This document shows positions 36,400-45,720 of a stretch of 64,000 nt of DNA, piece after piece. Source of the DNA: Aphanothece sacrum FPU1 (GTDB taxonomy: Bacteria > Cyanobacteriota > Cyanobacteriia > Cyanobacteriales > Microcystaceae); NCBI RefSeq assembly GCF_003864295.1, contig NZ_BDQK01000005.1, forward strand, positions 186,001 to 250,000, read 5' to 3'. Numbering within the stretch: position 1 is the stretch's first letter; the number at the start of each line of letters is the position of its first letter. Under the pieces are notes generated by a model. It made no database searches. It saw nothing but the letters and a program-made list of their open reading frames with translations, and was not told where the DNA came from. The position numbers and the translations under genes are program-made.

Positions 36400-36861
36400 C
36401 TAACCTAGATTGGGCAACTGTCTCAGGGCTTCAAATAAACCAATGCCCACGCTAACAGATAAATTTAAACTGCGAATATTTGGATTAGTAATAGGAATAT
36501 AAAGGGTATTATCACAAGCAGTTAAGAGAGATTGGGGTAATCCTTCTGTCTCAGAGCCAAATAAGAGCCAATCTCCCTCTTGAAAGCTGAATTTTGTATA
36601 ACAATCCTTACCTCTGACACTAAATCCTAGTAACCTTCCCCCTCGCTGTTGACAATGCTTGATAAATTCTTCTACATCCCCATGATAGTGGAGTTTTACC
36701 TGGGGCCAATAATCTAATCCGGCTCGTTTGAGGTAGCGATCGCTTAATTCAAAGCCTAATGGTGCGACTAAGTGCAATTCTGTGCCAGTTGCAGCACAAG
36801 TTCGGGCAATATTTCCTGTATTTGGGGGTATTTGGGGGTTAACTAAAACAACTCTAACCAT
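36400..36861 (-). CDS. trmL: tRNA (cytidine/uridine-34 2'-O)-methyltransferase
   Basis: A SPOUT methyltransferase that modifies the wobble base of tRNA-Leu. From the ATG at 36861 it is 153 residues, the usual length. VNPQIPPNTGNIARTCAATG opens the fold, and LLFGSETEGLP plus IPITNPNIRSLNLSVSVGIGLFEALRQL form the SAM-binding trefoil knot. The frame is open 16 codons further upstream, but that extension is not typical. Monocistronic. Confidence 0.93.
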   Translation of the reverse strand: MVRVVLVNPQIPPNTGNIARTCAATGTELHLVAPLGFELSDRYLKRAGLDYWPQVKLHYHGDVEEFIKHCQQRGGRLLGFSVRGKDCYTKFSFQEGDWLLFGSETEGLPQSLLTACDNTLYIPITNPNIRSLNLSVSVGIGLFEALRQLPNLG

Positions 36862-37106
36862 AAAAATAGATAATTTTTGTTTATCAATCAGAATCAAGTT
36901 CTGAATCATTAGATTTTCTTAATTGATCAAATTTGATTCATTGTTAATAATTATCTATTGAATCTCAGATCCATCAAATTAACAGGACTTAAGCACCAGA
37001 ACACTTATAGCAACATTTTAGAGCGAAGTGTATAAAAAGTTACAATTTAAATTTTATTAGTTTTTGCGGCAAAATTCATTGTACAGCCAGGGCGAGTTTT
37101 GATATA

Positions 37107-37170
37107 GTAGGGGCGGGTTGATCTAGTTTTTTGTGAGAATCTAGGAGTTATGTAAAAAACCCGCCCCTAC
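37107..37170. repeat. Single-unit palindromic repeat of the GGGGCGGGTT family
   Basis: A 64-base unit bounded by perfect 13-bp inverted arms, GTAGGGGCGGGTT and its complement. The centre shares CTAGTTTTTTGTGAGAATC with the copy at 3661-3796. It follows the gshA stop by 17 bases and could act as its terminator. Confidence 0.8.
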
Positions 37171-37186
37171 GAATTTTAAACTTTAC

Positions 37187-38332
37187 TTATGCTGCTAAGA
37201 GAGACTCACATAATTTGTCTTCTAAGTCTTCTTCGAGTTGAGCAACTTTGTCGATTTCTTGAGTTATAATAGAGGGGATATCCTGAGCCATCTCATATTG
37301 TCTCAACCACTGTTGAGCAAGATTCCCTTGTCGTAAAATCTTTTTCAGGGGACTGAGAAAACAACTAAAACCTGCTTGTTTAGCAAAAGGCCACACTTCT
37401 TGATACAGTTCTTCTATCCAATCTTGAGCTAAAATTTCTCGACCATCTTGCCAATGATGGAGAGTTGCTCCTAAACTAGACATGGCTGCAGAAATTTCAT
37501 TGCGATCGCTTATTTCTAACAATTCTTCAGAGGATAACTGACTCTGTTGTAAAGGATCAAGATCGGGCTGATGAATTAATTGTAATAAACGAGCTTCTAA
37601 TAAGGCAATAACCGATAATAAGGCAATGGGGTCTACAATTAGGTCACATATTCTCAATTCTAAGCGATTGAGATTATAAGGACGATTATCTCCATTAGGA
37701 CGGACAGATACCCACAAATGGCGCACATTTTGCATGGTTTGTAGCACTAACTGTTCTTCTGTCCATTGGATAAAATGAGAATGACTCTCAAACAGAGGAA
37801 CATGCTTAGGGGTTTTGGGAAATAAATGCCAACGGGTAGAATGAGATCCGGTTATTTCTCCATCTAAAAAGGGAGAAGATGCACTCAAAGCTAGATATAA
37901 AGGAGCTTCCACTCGTACTAATCTGCAAGCCCTCATTAAAATTTCGGGATCACTAATACCAACATTAAGATGAACACTTGCAGTAACTACCTTAGTGCCG
38001 TAAGTTTTTTCAATATAAGTATGATAAGGATTTTGGGGATCGGAACGATAAAATTGACGGCTATCGCCCAAAGAGAGGGTACTTCCCGGTATTAGGGTAT
38101 AATTGCCAATTTTTTGTAAATACTGTCTTAAATTGCGTCTAGGACGCACTAGGGCGCACAATAGACGATCATAAGAAGATAGGGGGGCTGTTGTATATTC
38201 AACGTTGCGATTATCGGGTTCTCTGACAAATCCGTCCAAGTCTTTGGTGATACGATCAGATAACCCTACAATCTTTCCTTGAGGGGTTCCTGTATACATT
38301 TCTACTTCAACGCCTTTTGATAATCGTATCAT
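37187..38332 (-). CDS. gshA: Glutamate-cysteine ligase, cyanobacterial type
   Basis: First step of glutathione synthesis, joining glutamate gamma-carboxyl to cysteine with ATP. The 381-residue protein matches the cyanobacterial GshA group: an N-terminal LSKGVEVEMYTGTPQG, NVEYTTAPL, VVTASVHLNVG and the NLNRLELRICDLIVDP block contribute to the ATP-grasp-like glutamine-synthetase fold. It differs from the E. coli type in length and motifs. It is monocistronic here. Confidence 0.9.
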   Translation of the reverse strand: MIRLSKGVEVEMYTGTPQGKIVGLSDRITKDLDGFVREPDNRNVEYTTAPLSSYDRLLCALVRPRRNLRQYLQKIGNYTLIPGSTLSLGDSRQFYRSDPQNPYHTYIEKTYGTKVVTASVHLNVGISDPEILMRACRLVRVEAPLYLALSASSPFLDGEITGSHSTRWHLFPKTPKHVPLFESHSHFIQWTEEQLVLQTMQNVRHLWVSVRPNGDNRPYNLNRLELRICDLIVDPIALLSVIALLEARLLQLIHQPDLDPLQQSQLSSEELLEISDRNEISAAMSSLGATLHHWQDGREILAQDWIEELYQEVWPFAKQAGFSCFLSPLKKILRQGNLAQQWLRQYEMAQDIPSIITQEIDKVAQLEEDLEDKLCESLLAA

Positions 38333-38417
38333 TTTACCTCAGTATGACTAGGCACTGACCCTAGTTTCTTATTCTCTATTATCCGTTATCGGGTCGCTTA
38401 GTTGTACTTGACAGTTT

Positions 38418-39887
38418 TCATTCTTGGTCTAATTCTGGTAATTTTAAGAGCATCCCTGCAATGAACCAATAATAAACCGCTACTGGATCAACGGCTAAGG
38501 GATAATAGTAAGGATTATAGCTCATAAATAGAATGAAGACCCATAAACATAATCCGAGGCCACGTAATTGAGGATTTTTTAAGGAACGATAAGCTTTAAA
38601 TGTTAAAACAGTTAAAGTTGTTACCACGCATAAAAATGCTATAAATCCTAAAATTCCTATCTCATAAATAACTTTAACATAAAAGATTTCAATCAATTGA
38701 ATTTGTCCCAAATTACGAGCCGCACTAGCTGTTTTTCCTAATCCATACCCTAAGAATTCTACTCGATCATCTGCTAACCATTGGAATTGCTCAAACATAA
38801 ATTTTTCGGGAGGGGAATACTGCCAACGGCGAATAAAATCTATAATTGCTTCTTGGACTATGCCAAATTGACTAATTATAATAATGCTTAAAAAAGCAAT
38901 AATTCCTAACTTAATGGAAATTTTTTTGTTTTGATTTTTTGTTAATAATAATAACATTAAATAAATAATAGGAACTAATAATAAAGCGGTTCTTTGACCT
39001 GAAATCAAAGTAGCTATTAAGACAGTAGTAATTGCACTCCAACTGACCATCCGCCAGGGGAAAGAAGATTCATTAATACTCATTCCATAACTAATAAAAC
39101 TACTAGCAATTAGAAACCAAGACCATTGCCAAGGAGAGACAAAAGTTCCCGGAAGTCGAATTAAGTTTAACTGAGGATTATATAATAATGAGCCTCCTAC
39201 AAAACACTGAGCTTGTAAACTTGCTTTATTTGCGGCAGATGCTTCTAATCCTGTATTACCAGCACAAATACCAGTTATTAATAATAAATATTGAATCAAA
39301 CATAAACTACAAACTATTAAAATTACTGTTAATAATACTCGATTTAAGTAAAGTAATTTTTCTTGAGTATTAATCCAATAATAACCGCAAATAATTAAGG
39401 GAATATAGCTTAAAAATATTTTCACTCCTACCAGTCCCATCATATAAGTTTTTTCTGGTAAATTAATTAAGAAAAATGTCAATACAACACTAATAATTAA
39501 TAGGCCAATAGCTATTAATAAAGGTTTAATTTTAGGCAAAAGTTGAGGCCAAGCTTTAGCACTAATAATAATCCCTAATAATGCTGGAAAATAAAACCCA
39601 TCTTTTGCTAAATGAAAGACTGCATAGGAAGGAGTATAAGCAACTTTTCCTCCGACTGCCTTAAAAACTCCTGCCACAGCATAAGTCATTGTTCCAGCAA
39701 AGGGAAGATAAATTAAAAATGCTAATAGTCCCCAACGGGGAAAAAGATAAGCTAAGACTACACAAGGAACTAATAACATAGTCATTATTGCTCCTTTCCA
39801 ACCAACAAATAAAACCAAACAAAAACTAATAAAAATTGTAGTAAATATAGTGGCAATAATAACAATGAGTTTTGTTTCAGAATTCAT
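38418..39887 (-). CDS. O-antigen ligase/polymerase-like membrane protein
   Basis: A 489-residue protein with about ten to twelve hydrophobic segments and a long periplasmic loop, the layout of Wzy polymerases and WaaL ligases. LPGTFVSPWQWSWFLIASSF and LISGQRTALLLVPIIYLML match the conserved region before the loop, and WLADDRVEFLGYGLGKTASAARN lies in it. It resembles a polysaccharide-polymerisation protein often annotated in cyanobacteria as HpsL-like, but I cannot confirm the subfamily. No polysaccharide cluster surrounds it. Confidence 0.75.
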   Translation of the reverse strand: MNSETKLIVIIATIFTTIFISFCLVLFVGWKGAIMTMLLVPCVVLAYLFPRWGLLAFLIYLPFAGTMTYAVAGVFKAVGGKVAYTPSYAVFHLAKDGFYFPALLGIIISAKAWPQLLPKIKPLLIAIGLLIISVVLTFFLINLPEKTYMMGLVGVKIFLSYIPLIICGYYWINTQEKLLYLNRVLLTVILIVCSLCLIQYLLLITGICAGNTGLEASAANKASLQAQCFVGGSLLYNPQLNLIRLPGTFVSPWQWSWFLIASSFISYGMSINESSFPWRMVSWSAITTVLIATLISGQRTALLLVPIIYLMLLLLTKNQNKKISIKLGIIAFLSIIIISQFGIVQEAIIDFIRRWQYSPPEKFMFEQFQWLADDRVEFLGYGLGKTASAARNLGQIQLIEIFYVKVIYEIGILGFIAFLCVVTTLTVLTFKAYRSLKNPQLRGLGLCLWVFILFMSYNPYYYPLAVDPVAVYYWFIAGMLLKLPELDQE

Positions 39888-39985
39888 AATGTTCTACCGA
39901 CTAATTGGGAAAAAATATATAAGTAAGTTACCATATTTAAAATGTCTTAGTATGATTTGATTGTGTTGAGTTTTGGGTTTTTGAT

Positions 39986-40016
39986 GTTGGGTTTCGTATC
40001 TCAACCCAACCTACAA
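39986..40016. repeat. Partial copy of the 42-bp dispersed repeat
   Basis: Contains the core palindrome GTTGGGTTTCGTATCTCAACCC and CAACCTACAA of the repeat at 11887-11928. The outer part is divergent. Confidence 0.75.
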
Positions 40017-40116
40017 ATTATTACTGGCGTTGCTGATTGATGGTATGATTTGTATCTCGCGCAAAGAATCGACGCAAAGAATGGTTGTTTCCTACTCTGA
40101 TTGCTGCAACGCCTTA

Positions 40117-40749
40117 TTACTTAATTCCCATACCTTTTTCATTAAATTCAGTGACTGTTTGTTCAGATAATTCATGAGTTGTCATAGCGGCTAAAATAGG
40201 TAAGGGTAAAGTTAAATGATGGGCCCCTGCTAACAAGGCAGAAGCCGCTTCTTCTGGGGATTTCAAACTAGCAGCTAAAATTTCTGTCTCACTGCCTTCG
40301 AGTAACTGTGACATTTGTTTAACTAAGGCTAACCCATCCCCTAAAAGTTTGGTAGCTCGATTAACATAAGCAATAGCATATTTGGCCCCGCATTCTTTAG
40401 CAATAACGGTTTGTGCTGCACTATAAATAGCGGTTACAGCGCAAGAAATCTCACTAGAAAGTTTAGCTGTAACTTGAAACCCGATGGCAGTTGCAGGAAT
40501 TTTTAAGACGGTTTTAGAACCAATTATTTCGTAAGCTCGTCTACCTTCAGCTACCATTAAGTCAAACTCAGTTGTTGTCAATTGATAATATAGTTCTCCT
40601 GGACTGATTTGAGCGAGTTGTTTTAGGGTATCTTCAGGGGATAACTCACTTTTGGCTAATAGAGTAGGATTAGTAGTGATTCCTTTTACCCATCCCCAAG
40701 GGATAATGGTTTGAGCTTCTTTGATAATGGCAGAGTCAAGATAAAGCAT
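40117..40749 (-). CDS. Transaldolase family protein (TalC/fructose-6-phosphate aldolase type)
   Basis: A class I aldolase of 210 residues, the short transaldolase subfamily. D5 and TTNPTL (25-30) open the barrel, and K83 in VLKIPAT is the Schiff-base lysine. YAIAYVNR and a helical C-terminus follow. Short members act as transaldolase or cleave fructose-6-phosphate; sequence alone does not separate the two. It is not the long transaldolase of the oxidative pentose-phosphate pathway. Monocistronic; repeats lie on its downstream side. Confidence 0.85.
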   Translation of the reverse strand: MLYLDSAIIKEAQTIIPWGWVKGITTNPTLLAKSELSPEDTLKQLAQISPGELYYQLTTTEFDLMVAEGRRAYEIIGSKTVLKIPATAIGFQVTAKLSSEISCAVTAIYSAAQTVIAKECGAKYAIAYVNRATKLLGDGLALVKQMSQLLEGSETEILAASLKSPEEAASALLAGAHHLTLPLPILAAMTTHELSEQTVTEFNEKGMGIK

Positions 40750-40837
40750 GAATTTTAAATTAAAACTATCTTATTATATTGTAGTTAATATACAAGGAAT
40801 TTGTTAAAATTGCCGTAAACCTAAACAGATTAAAGTT

Positions 40838-42688
40838 ATGAGTGATATTATTCTTGATGTTTCTAATCTTCGTGTTGAGTTTCCCGTAGAAGGAAAATCT
40901 GATTCTATTGTAGCAGTTGATGGCATTAGTTTTCAACTAGAAAGAGGGCAAATATTGGGGATTGTGGGAGAGTCTGGCTCAGGAAAATCAGTCACTTCTT
41001 TAGCTATTATGGGGTTAATTCAAGCTCCTGGCAAGATTACCAATGGAGCGATTAATTTTCAAACTCTTAAGGAACAAAAAGATTTAACTAAATTAGAGAT
41101 AAAACACTGGAAAAATTACCGAGGCAAAGAAATTGCCATGATTTTTCAAGAGCCAATGAGTTCTTTTAATCCCGTTTATACCATTGGTTATCAACTGATG
41201 GAAGCTATTCAACTTCATGAACCTAATATTACACCAATCCTGGCCAAAGATCGAGCAGTTTATCGGCTTCAGCAAGTGAAAGTTTTAGCAAGTGATCAAC
41301 AATTAGAAGATAAATATTTAACGGAATGTATCGAGCAGCCAAAAAAATCTAAAAATTCTATTACAGAACAGATAAAAGAGTATATTCAAGAACAAAAAGA
41401 GGCTTTTTTAAAGCGATATCCTCATGAACTTTCCGGAGGACAATTACAACGGGTAATGATTGCCATGGCCATTTCTTGTAACCCCAAAATTTTACTAGCT
41501 GATGAACCGACAACTGCTCTGGATGTAACTGTTCAAAAAGGTATTTTAAGCTTATTACGGAATCTTTGTAAAGAAGAAAATGTGTCAATGATTTTTATCT
41601 CTCATGATTTAGGGGTAATTAATGAAATTGCTGATTCTGTGACAGTTATGTATAAAGGAAAGATTGTAGAACAAGGGAATAAAGAACAGATTTTACACGC
41701 TCCTCAACACCCTTATACTAAAGGTTTATTAGCTTGTCGTCCCCGGTTACATCCTCAACTCGAAAAATTGCCAACAGTGGGAGATTTTCTGGAGCAAAGT
41801 ACACCGATTCAATATAGAATTATTTCTCTCGAAGAAGAACAAATACGTACTCAGACAATATTACAACAACCAGATTCTTTACTATCTGTTAAAAACCTAA
41901 CAGTTGAATTTTATAAATCAGGAGTTTTTGGAGTTAAGACTAATAATTTTAAGGCAGTTAATGATATTAGTTTTGATGTCTATCCGGGAGAAACATTAGG
42001 ATTAGTTGGAGAATCAGGATGTGGTAAATCAACTTTAGCGAGAACGATTTTACGTTTAATTACTGCGACCAAAGGAGAAATTAATTTTAATGGAGATAAT
42101 ATTGCGAAACTTTCGAGCGGTAATCAAAAGTTAAGAGGTTTACGTCGAGAAATGCAAATAGTTTTCCAAAATCCTTATAATTCTCTTAATCCTCGGTTAA
42201 GTATTGGTCAAGCTATTATGGAACCTATGATAATTCATAAAACAGGAGGAAATGATAGTAAAAGAAAAGAAAGAGTCTCCTATCTTTTAGAAAGAGTGGG
42301 ATTAAATCCCGATAATTTTAATCGTTATCCTCACGAATTTTCTGGAGGACAAAGACAAAGAGTTTGTATTGCTAGAGCATTATCTCTTAATCCTCGTTTT
42401 ATAATTTGTGATGAGTCTGTTTCAGCTTTAGATGTATCTGTGCAAGCTCAAGTTTTGAATTTGTTAAAAGATTTACAACAAGAATTTAAGTTAACTTATA
42501 TCTTTATTTCTCATGATTTAAGTGTAGTAAGATTTATGAGCGATCGCATTATGGTAATGAATAAAGGACAAATAGAAGAAATAAATTCTGCTGATAAAAT
42601 TATTAATAATCCTCAGAAAGAATACACCAAAAAATTAATTGATTCTATTCCTCACTTCCCAGAAAATTTATCTTGGTTAAATAGGTAA
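40838..42688 (+). CDS. ABC transporter ATPase with two nucleotide-binding domains (DppD-DppF type)
   Basis: A 616-residue fusion of two ATPase domains of the peptide/nickel importer class. Domain 1 has Walker A GESGSGKS (44-51) and signature LSGGQLQRV; domain 2 has GESGCGKS and FSGGQRQRV, with Walker B LADEPT and ICDESV. About 60 residues lie between the Q-loop region and the first signature, including KNSITEQIKEYIQEQKEAF, longer than usual. Each half ends with the HPYTKGL or QKEYTKKL tail of oligopeptide ATPases. No permease or binding-protein gene adjoins it, so the substrate (peptide, glutathione or metal chelate) is unknown. Confidence 0.9.
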   Translation: MSDIILDVSNLRVEFPVEGKSDSIVAVDGISFQLERGQILGIVGESGSGKSVTSLAIMGLIQAPGKITNGAINFQTLKEQKDLTKLEIKHWKNYRGKEIAMIFQEPMSSFNPVYTIGYQLMEAIQLHEPNITPILAKDRAVYRLQQVKVLASDQQLEDKYLTECIEQPKKSKNSITEQIKEYIQEQKEAFLKRYPHELSGGQLQRVMIAMAISCNPKILLADEPTTALDVTVQKGILSLLRNLCKEENVSMIFISHDLGVINEIADSVTVMYKGKIVEQGNKEQILHAPQHPYTKGLLACRPRLHPQLEKLPTVGDFLEQSTPIQYRIISLEEEQIRTQTILQQPDSLLSVKNLTVEFYKSGVFGVKTNNFKAVNDISFDVYPGETLGLVGESGCGKSTLARTILRLITATKGEINFNGDNIAKLSSGNQKLRGLRREMQIVFQNPYNSLNPRLSIGQAIMEPMIIHKTGGNDSKRKERVSYLLERVGLNPDNFNRYPHEFSGGQRQRVCIARALSLNPRFIICDESVSALDVSVQAQVLNLLKDLQQEFKLTYIFISHDLSVVRFMSDRIMVMNKGQIEEINSADKIINNPQKEYTKKLIDSIPHFPENLSWLNR

Positions 42689-42851
42689 GTTGTCTAAGTT
42701 CAAAATCGATCATTGGAAAATACCTAAAATCTAATATATTATTTTTATCTATTGTTAGATAAAATTGCTCATTGAATTTATTAGAGAATATCTTTATAAT
42801 GATAGCATCTTTATTTTACTATTAGCTCAATCTCTCCCGTTTAATTAATTG

Positions 42852-42918
42852 ACCCAACAGTGGATAATTATCCATTGTCAATTATCCATTATCCATTGTT
42901 AATTATCCATTATCTATT
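42852..42918. repeat. Short AT repeats of the ATTATCCATT type running to a start codon
   Basis: Interlocking copies of AATTATCCATT, CCATTATCCATTGTTAATT and similar run up to the ATG of the aspartoacylase gene at 42919. The same motif set lies before the thioredoxin ATG (12870-12896) and at the dnaX start (23823-23855). Confidence 0.8.
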
Positions 42919-43791
42919 ATGTCTAAGCAACAAATTAAAAAAGTCGCTATTGTTGGGGGAACTCATGGAAATGAATTAACCGGAATTTATCTGATTAAAA
43001 AGTTTACAAAAATTCCGAATTTTATTCAACGTTCTAACTTCGATACCTTAACTTTATTAGGTAATTTAAAAGCCATCAAATTAGTAACAAGATATGTAGA
43101 TATCGACTTAAATCGTTGTTTTAGATCTCAAGATTTACAAAATCCAAACCTAAATAATTATGAACAAATAAGAGCCAAAGAAATTGCTCAAAAAATTCAT
43201 CAAGAACAGGTTGATTTTATCATTGACTTACATAGTACGACTTCTGATATGGGCTTAACCATAATTTTAAACAGTAATCATCCTTTTCTATTAAAATTAG
43301 CCACTCATTTAACCTTAATAAATCCCTTAGTTAAAGTCTTACAATATGCTGCTATTCCTCAAAATCCTCCTTATTTAAGAAATCTTTGTCCTCTAGGATT
43401 AGCTATTGAAGTAGGAGCAATTCCTCAAGGGGTACTTAAAGCAGAATTATTTCATCAAACTGAAATTTTAATTAGCAATATTTTAGATTATATAGAACTT
43501 TATAATCGTCAAAAAATACCTAATACACCTAATAATTGTACAGTTTATAGACAAATTGGTATTATGGACTATCCTAGAGATAATTATGAAGAAATACAAG
43601 CTATGATTGCTCCTGAAGTGATAGACTATGAACCCCTCCATCCAGGTTCTCCAATGTTCCTACATTTTGATGGAAAAATCAGTGTTTATGAAGGAGATTC
43701 TATTATCTATCCTGTTTTTATTGGAGAAGCTGCCTATATTGAGAAAAAAATTGCTATGTCTTTAACCCTCAAACATCAAGTTAACTATTAA
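42919..43791 (+). CDS. Aspartoacylase (AspA/AstE family)
   Basis: A zinc carboxypeptidase-fold amidase of 290 residues that hydrolyses N-acyl-aspartate to aspartate. VGGTHGNELTG supplies zinc ligands H16 and E19, and DLHSTTSD supplies H105. DLNRCF and LAIEVGAIPQGVL match the substrate-Arg and catalytic-Glu regions of aspartoacylases. The C-terminal HPGSPMFLHFDGK block is typical. The physiological substrate in cyanobacteria is not known to me. Convergent with the AAA-like gene, nine bases apart. Confidence 0.88.
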   Translation: MSKQQIKKVAIVGGTHGNELTGIYLIKKFTKIPNFIQRSNFDTLTLLGNLKAIKLVTRYVDIDLNRCFRSQDLQNPNLNNYEQIRAKEIAQKIHQEQVDFIIDLHSTTSDMGLTIILNSNHPFLLKLATHLTLINPLVKVLQYAAIPQNPPYLRNLCPLGLAIEVGAIPQGVLKAELFHQTEILISNILDYIELYNRQKIPNTPNNCTVYRQIGIMDYPRDNYEEIQAMIAPEVIDYEPLHPGSPMFLHFDGKISVYEGDSIIYPVFIGEAAYIEKKIAMSLTLKHQVNY

Positions 43792-43800
43792 AGTAAATTG

Positions 43801-45180
43801 TTAATTACTAAGATTATCCTGAAAATAACGATGATATAATTCACAACTAGGTTGAGCTTCATCTCCTACTAAAATGATTAATCCCATACTCTCCAATTTA
43901 TAAGCAATAGAAGGTTCTAATTGTATTCCTATCTCAGTTTTAACCACTTGTTTCATGCCTTCTGCTAACTCAGGAGAAGATTGTAAATTATTCCAATGAC
44001 GACGTAAATGATCCCCATAAATTCCTCCTTGAGTTGGGGCTTTTTCTAATAATTCATTGTGGTAAATATTATTGGCACAAAAAGCATCTAATGCTAGACG
44101 AACCAAATAAGGATGTCCCCCCACCATCTCAATTAAATCTTGAGCAAATTGTTGTTTTTCTTGATCTTCTGACCAATCTAATCCATAATATTTAGCTAAA
44201 GTTAATACTTGTTCTAAATTAAATCCAGGTAACTTAACTTGTCGCCCTACATTAAAAGGAGATTGATTAGCATCTAACTTAATATAAACTTCTGTAGAAT
44301 TAGCAATTACTAATCGTAAATTTTGCCAAATCTCTAAATTATTAGCTTCTTCATGCCAATAACGCAACATGGGTAAAAAATCTTTAGCAATATCAGGATG
44401 TTCAAACACTCGATCTAGATTATCTAATCCTAAAGCCAAAGGACAATTAATTTTTTCTAATAAATAACCTTGAAAATAAGTTTTACAACTGACTAAACTC
44501 CCAAATAATTCCTCATCCCAATAATCGTCAAGTTCAGGTTTAAACCCTAATTCTCGACTCACATTAGCAGAAAACCATCGTAAAAATTTATCTAAACTTG
44601 AGAACATCGCCCCTTCGACTGCCCGCAGATTTAGGTAAACTTTGCGATATTCAGCCGTCTCAGCTTGTGCTAAAATTGTATTTAATAAAGAAGTTTTGCC
44701 CATTTTTTCCGGGGCTTTAATGCGAATTAGGGCTCCAGATTTGAGAATTTCTTGACAACAATCAGACTCAATGGGAGGACGAGGAATATAAACAGGTGTA
44801 TCCCATTTAATATTAGTATTTTGAGGATTAATCGGGGCAATATTGGGAAAAGTGGGAACATTTGTCTCTTGTTTCCATTGAGAATATTTGATATCCTTAA
44901 GCCATTCTCGTAGAATTTGGAATTTACCCGGCCCTTTGCTGTGGGGATCTAATTCAGGACAACCATTACATTGATTGCTAGAAAAGCAACTGTAAAGTTC
45001 TGTCATTTGCTTTTTATAAGTTTCATGACTTGCTGCTTCTGCGATTTCCCAAACTTCTGTATCCGGTTTACGCCAATTTTCATACGCAAAACGTACTAAA
45101 AAGATCTCTCTTAGTCGTCCCCGTAAATTTTGTTCGTTTGCCACTTCTTTTAAGAATTGATCCCAGCCTTTTGGTTTCAT
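43801..45180 (-). CDS. AAA-like domain protein with an N-terminal effector-associated region
   Basis: A 459-residue STAND-like ATPase of the type annotated as AAA-like domain proteins in cyanobacteria. The N-terminal 110 residues (KGWDQFLKEVANEQNLRGRLREIFLVRFAY) form a helical adaptor domain with a CNGCPELDP motif. The ATPase domain has Walker A APEKMGKTSLL, in which the first Gly is Ala, then LNLRAVEGAMFSS and Walker B PLALGLDNLDRV, and a winged C-terminal part near MVGGHPYLVRLALDA. Such proteins usually sit in signalling or conflict systems; no effector domain is fused here. Function unknown. Confidence 0.75.
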   Translation of the reverse strand: MKPKGWDQFLKEVANEQNLRGRLREIFLVRFAYENWRKPDTEVWEIAEAASHETYKKQMTELYSCFSSNQCNGCPELDPHSKGPGKFQILREWLKDIKYSQWKQETNVPTFPNIAPINPQNTNIKWDTPVYIPRPPIESDCCQEILKSGALIRIKAPEKMGKTSLLNTILAQAETAEYRKVYLNLRAVEGAMFSSLDKFLRWFSANVSRELGFKPELDDYWDEELFGSLVSCKTYFQGYLLEKINCPLALGLDNLDRVFEHPDIAKDFLPMLRYWHEEANNLEIWQNLRLVIANSTEVYIKLDANQSPFNVGRQVKLPGFNLEQVLTLAKYYGLDWSEDQEKQQFAQDLIEMVGGHPYLVRLALDAFCANNIYHNELLEKAPTQGGIYGDHLRRHWNNLQSSPELAEGMKQVVKTEIGIQLEPSIAYKLESMGLIILVGDEAQPSCELYHRYFQDNLSN

Positions 45181-45418
45181 AGCGATCGCGTTATTAGATG
45201 ATTCAGATCAAGGTGTTTCAGGATTAGCCTTGATAGCGGTTATTCAATCATTCTACTATTTTCTACTTTTTTCCATGTAGGAATCATCTTCGACCTTCTC
45301 GAAATCTGGAAATTTTGGGACTGACATCCCTAAATAATAGGTCTATTCTAAAGGTAGAGGGCAATAGCCCTAACCCTATAGTTAAAACCCTTGTGGTGTG
45401 AGTTAAGGAGATAACCTC

Positions 45419-45586
45419 ATGATGAAACCTATGAAACGTCAACTAGCTTTAACAATAGTCCTTGCACTCTTCGTAATTTTCAGCGCGGAAGTTGCAGCAG
45501 TCGCCTCTAATAATAGTAACTCCGTTTCAGTGATCGCCAAAAATAACGAGTGTCCTAAAGGAGATCGTGACGATTGTAAAAAATAG
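45419..45586 (+). CDS. Small secreted peptide with signal sequence, 55 aa
   Basis: AAGGAG nine bases before the ATG at 45419 and a clear signal peptide support this short gene. The hydrophobic LALTIVLALFVIFSA follows MKRQ, with likely cleavage at AVA-S. The mature peptide is only about 25 residues, with two Cys (CPKGDRDDCKK) that could form a disulfide. A hairpin with a T run follows at 45630-45652. I recognise no family. Confidence 0.65.
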   Translation: MMKPMKRQLALTIVLALFVIFSAEVAAVASNNSNSVSVIAKNNECPKGDRDDCKK

Positions 45587-45629
45587 ACACTCTCTAGCTC
45601 TTTTCTTCCAGAAAAATTACTCATTTGTA

Positions 45630-45652
45630 AGCTGGGAAATTTCCTGGCTTTT
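45630..45652 (+). terminator. Probable terminator of the small peptide gene
   Basis: AGCTGGGAAA pairs with TTTCCTGGCT (two G-T wobbles) and is followed by TTTT. It lies 44 bases after the stop. Confidence 0.55.
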
Positions 45653-45720
45653 CCTATAGTCACTTCCTCAGATTATATCAGTAAATCAACGTAATTAACC
45701 TAAAATAGTTTTTGATTTAT

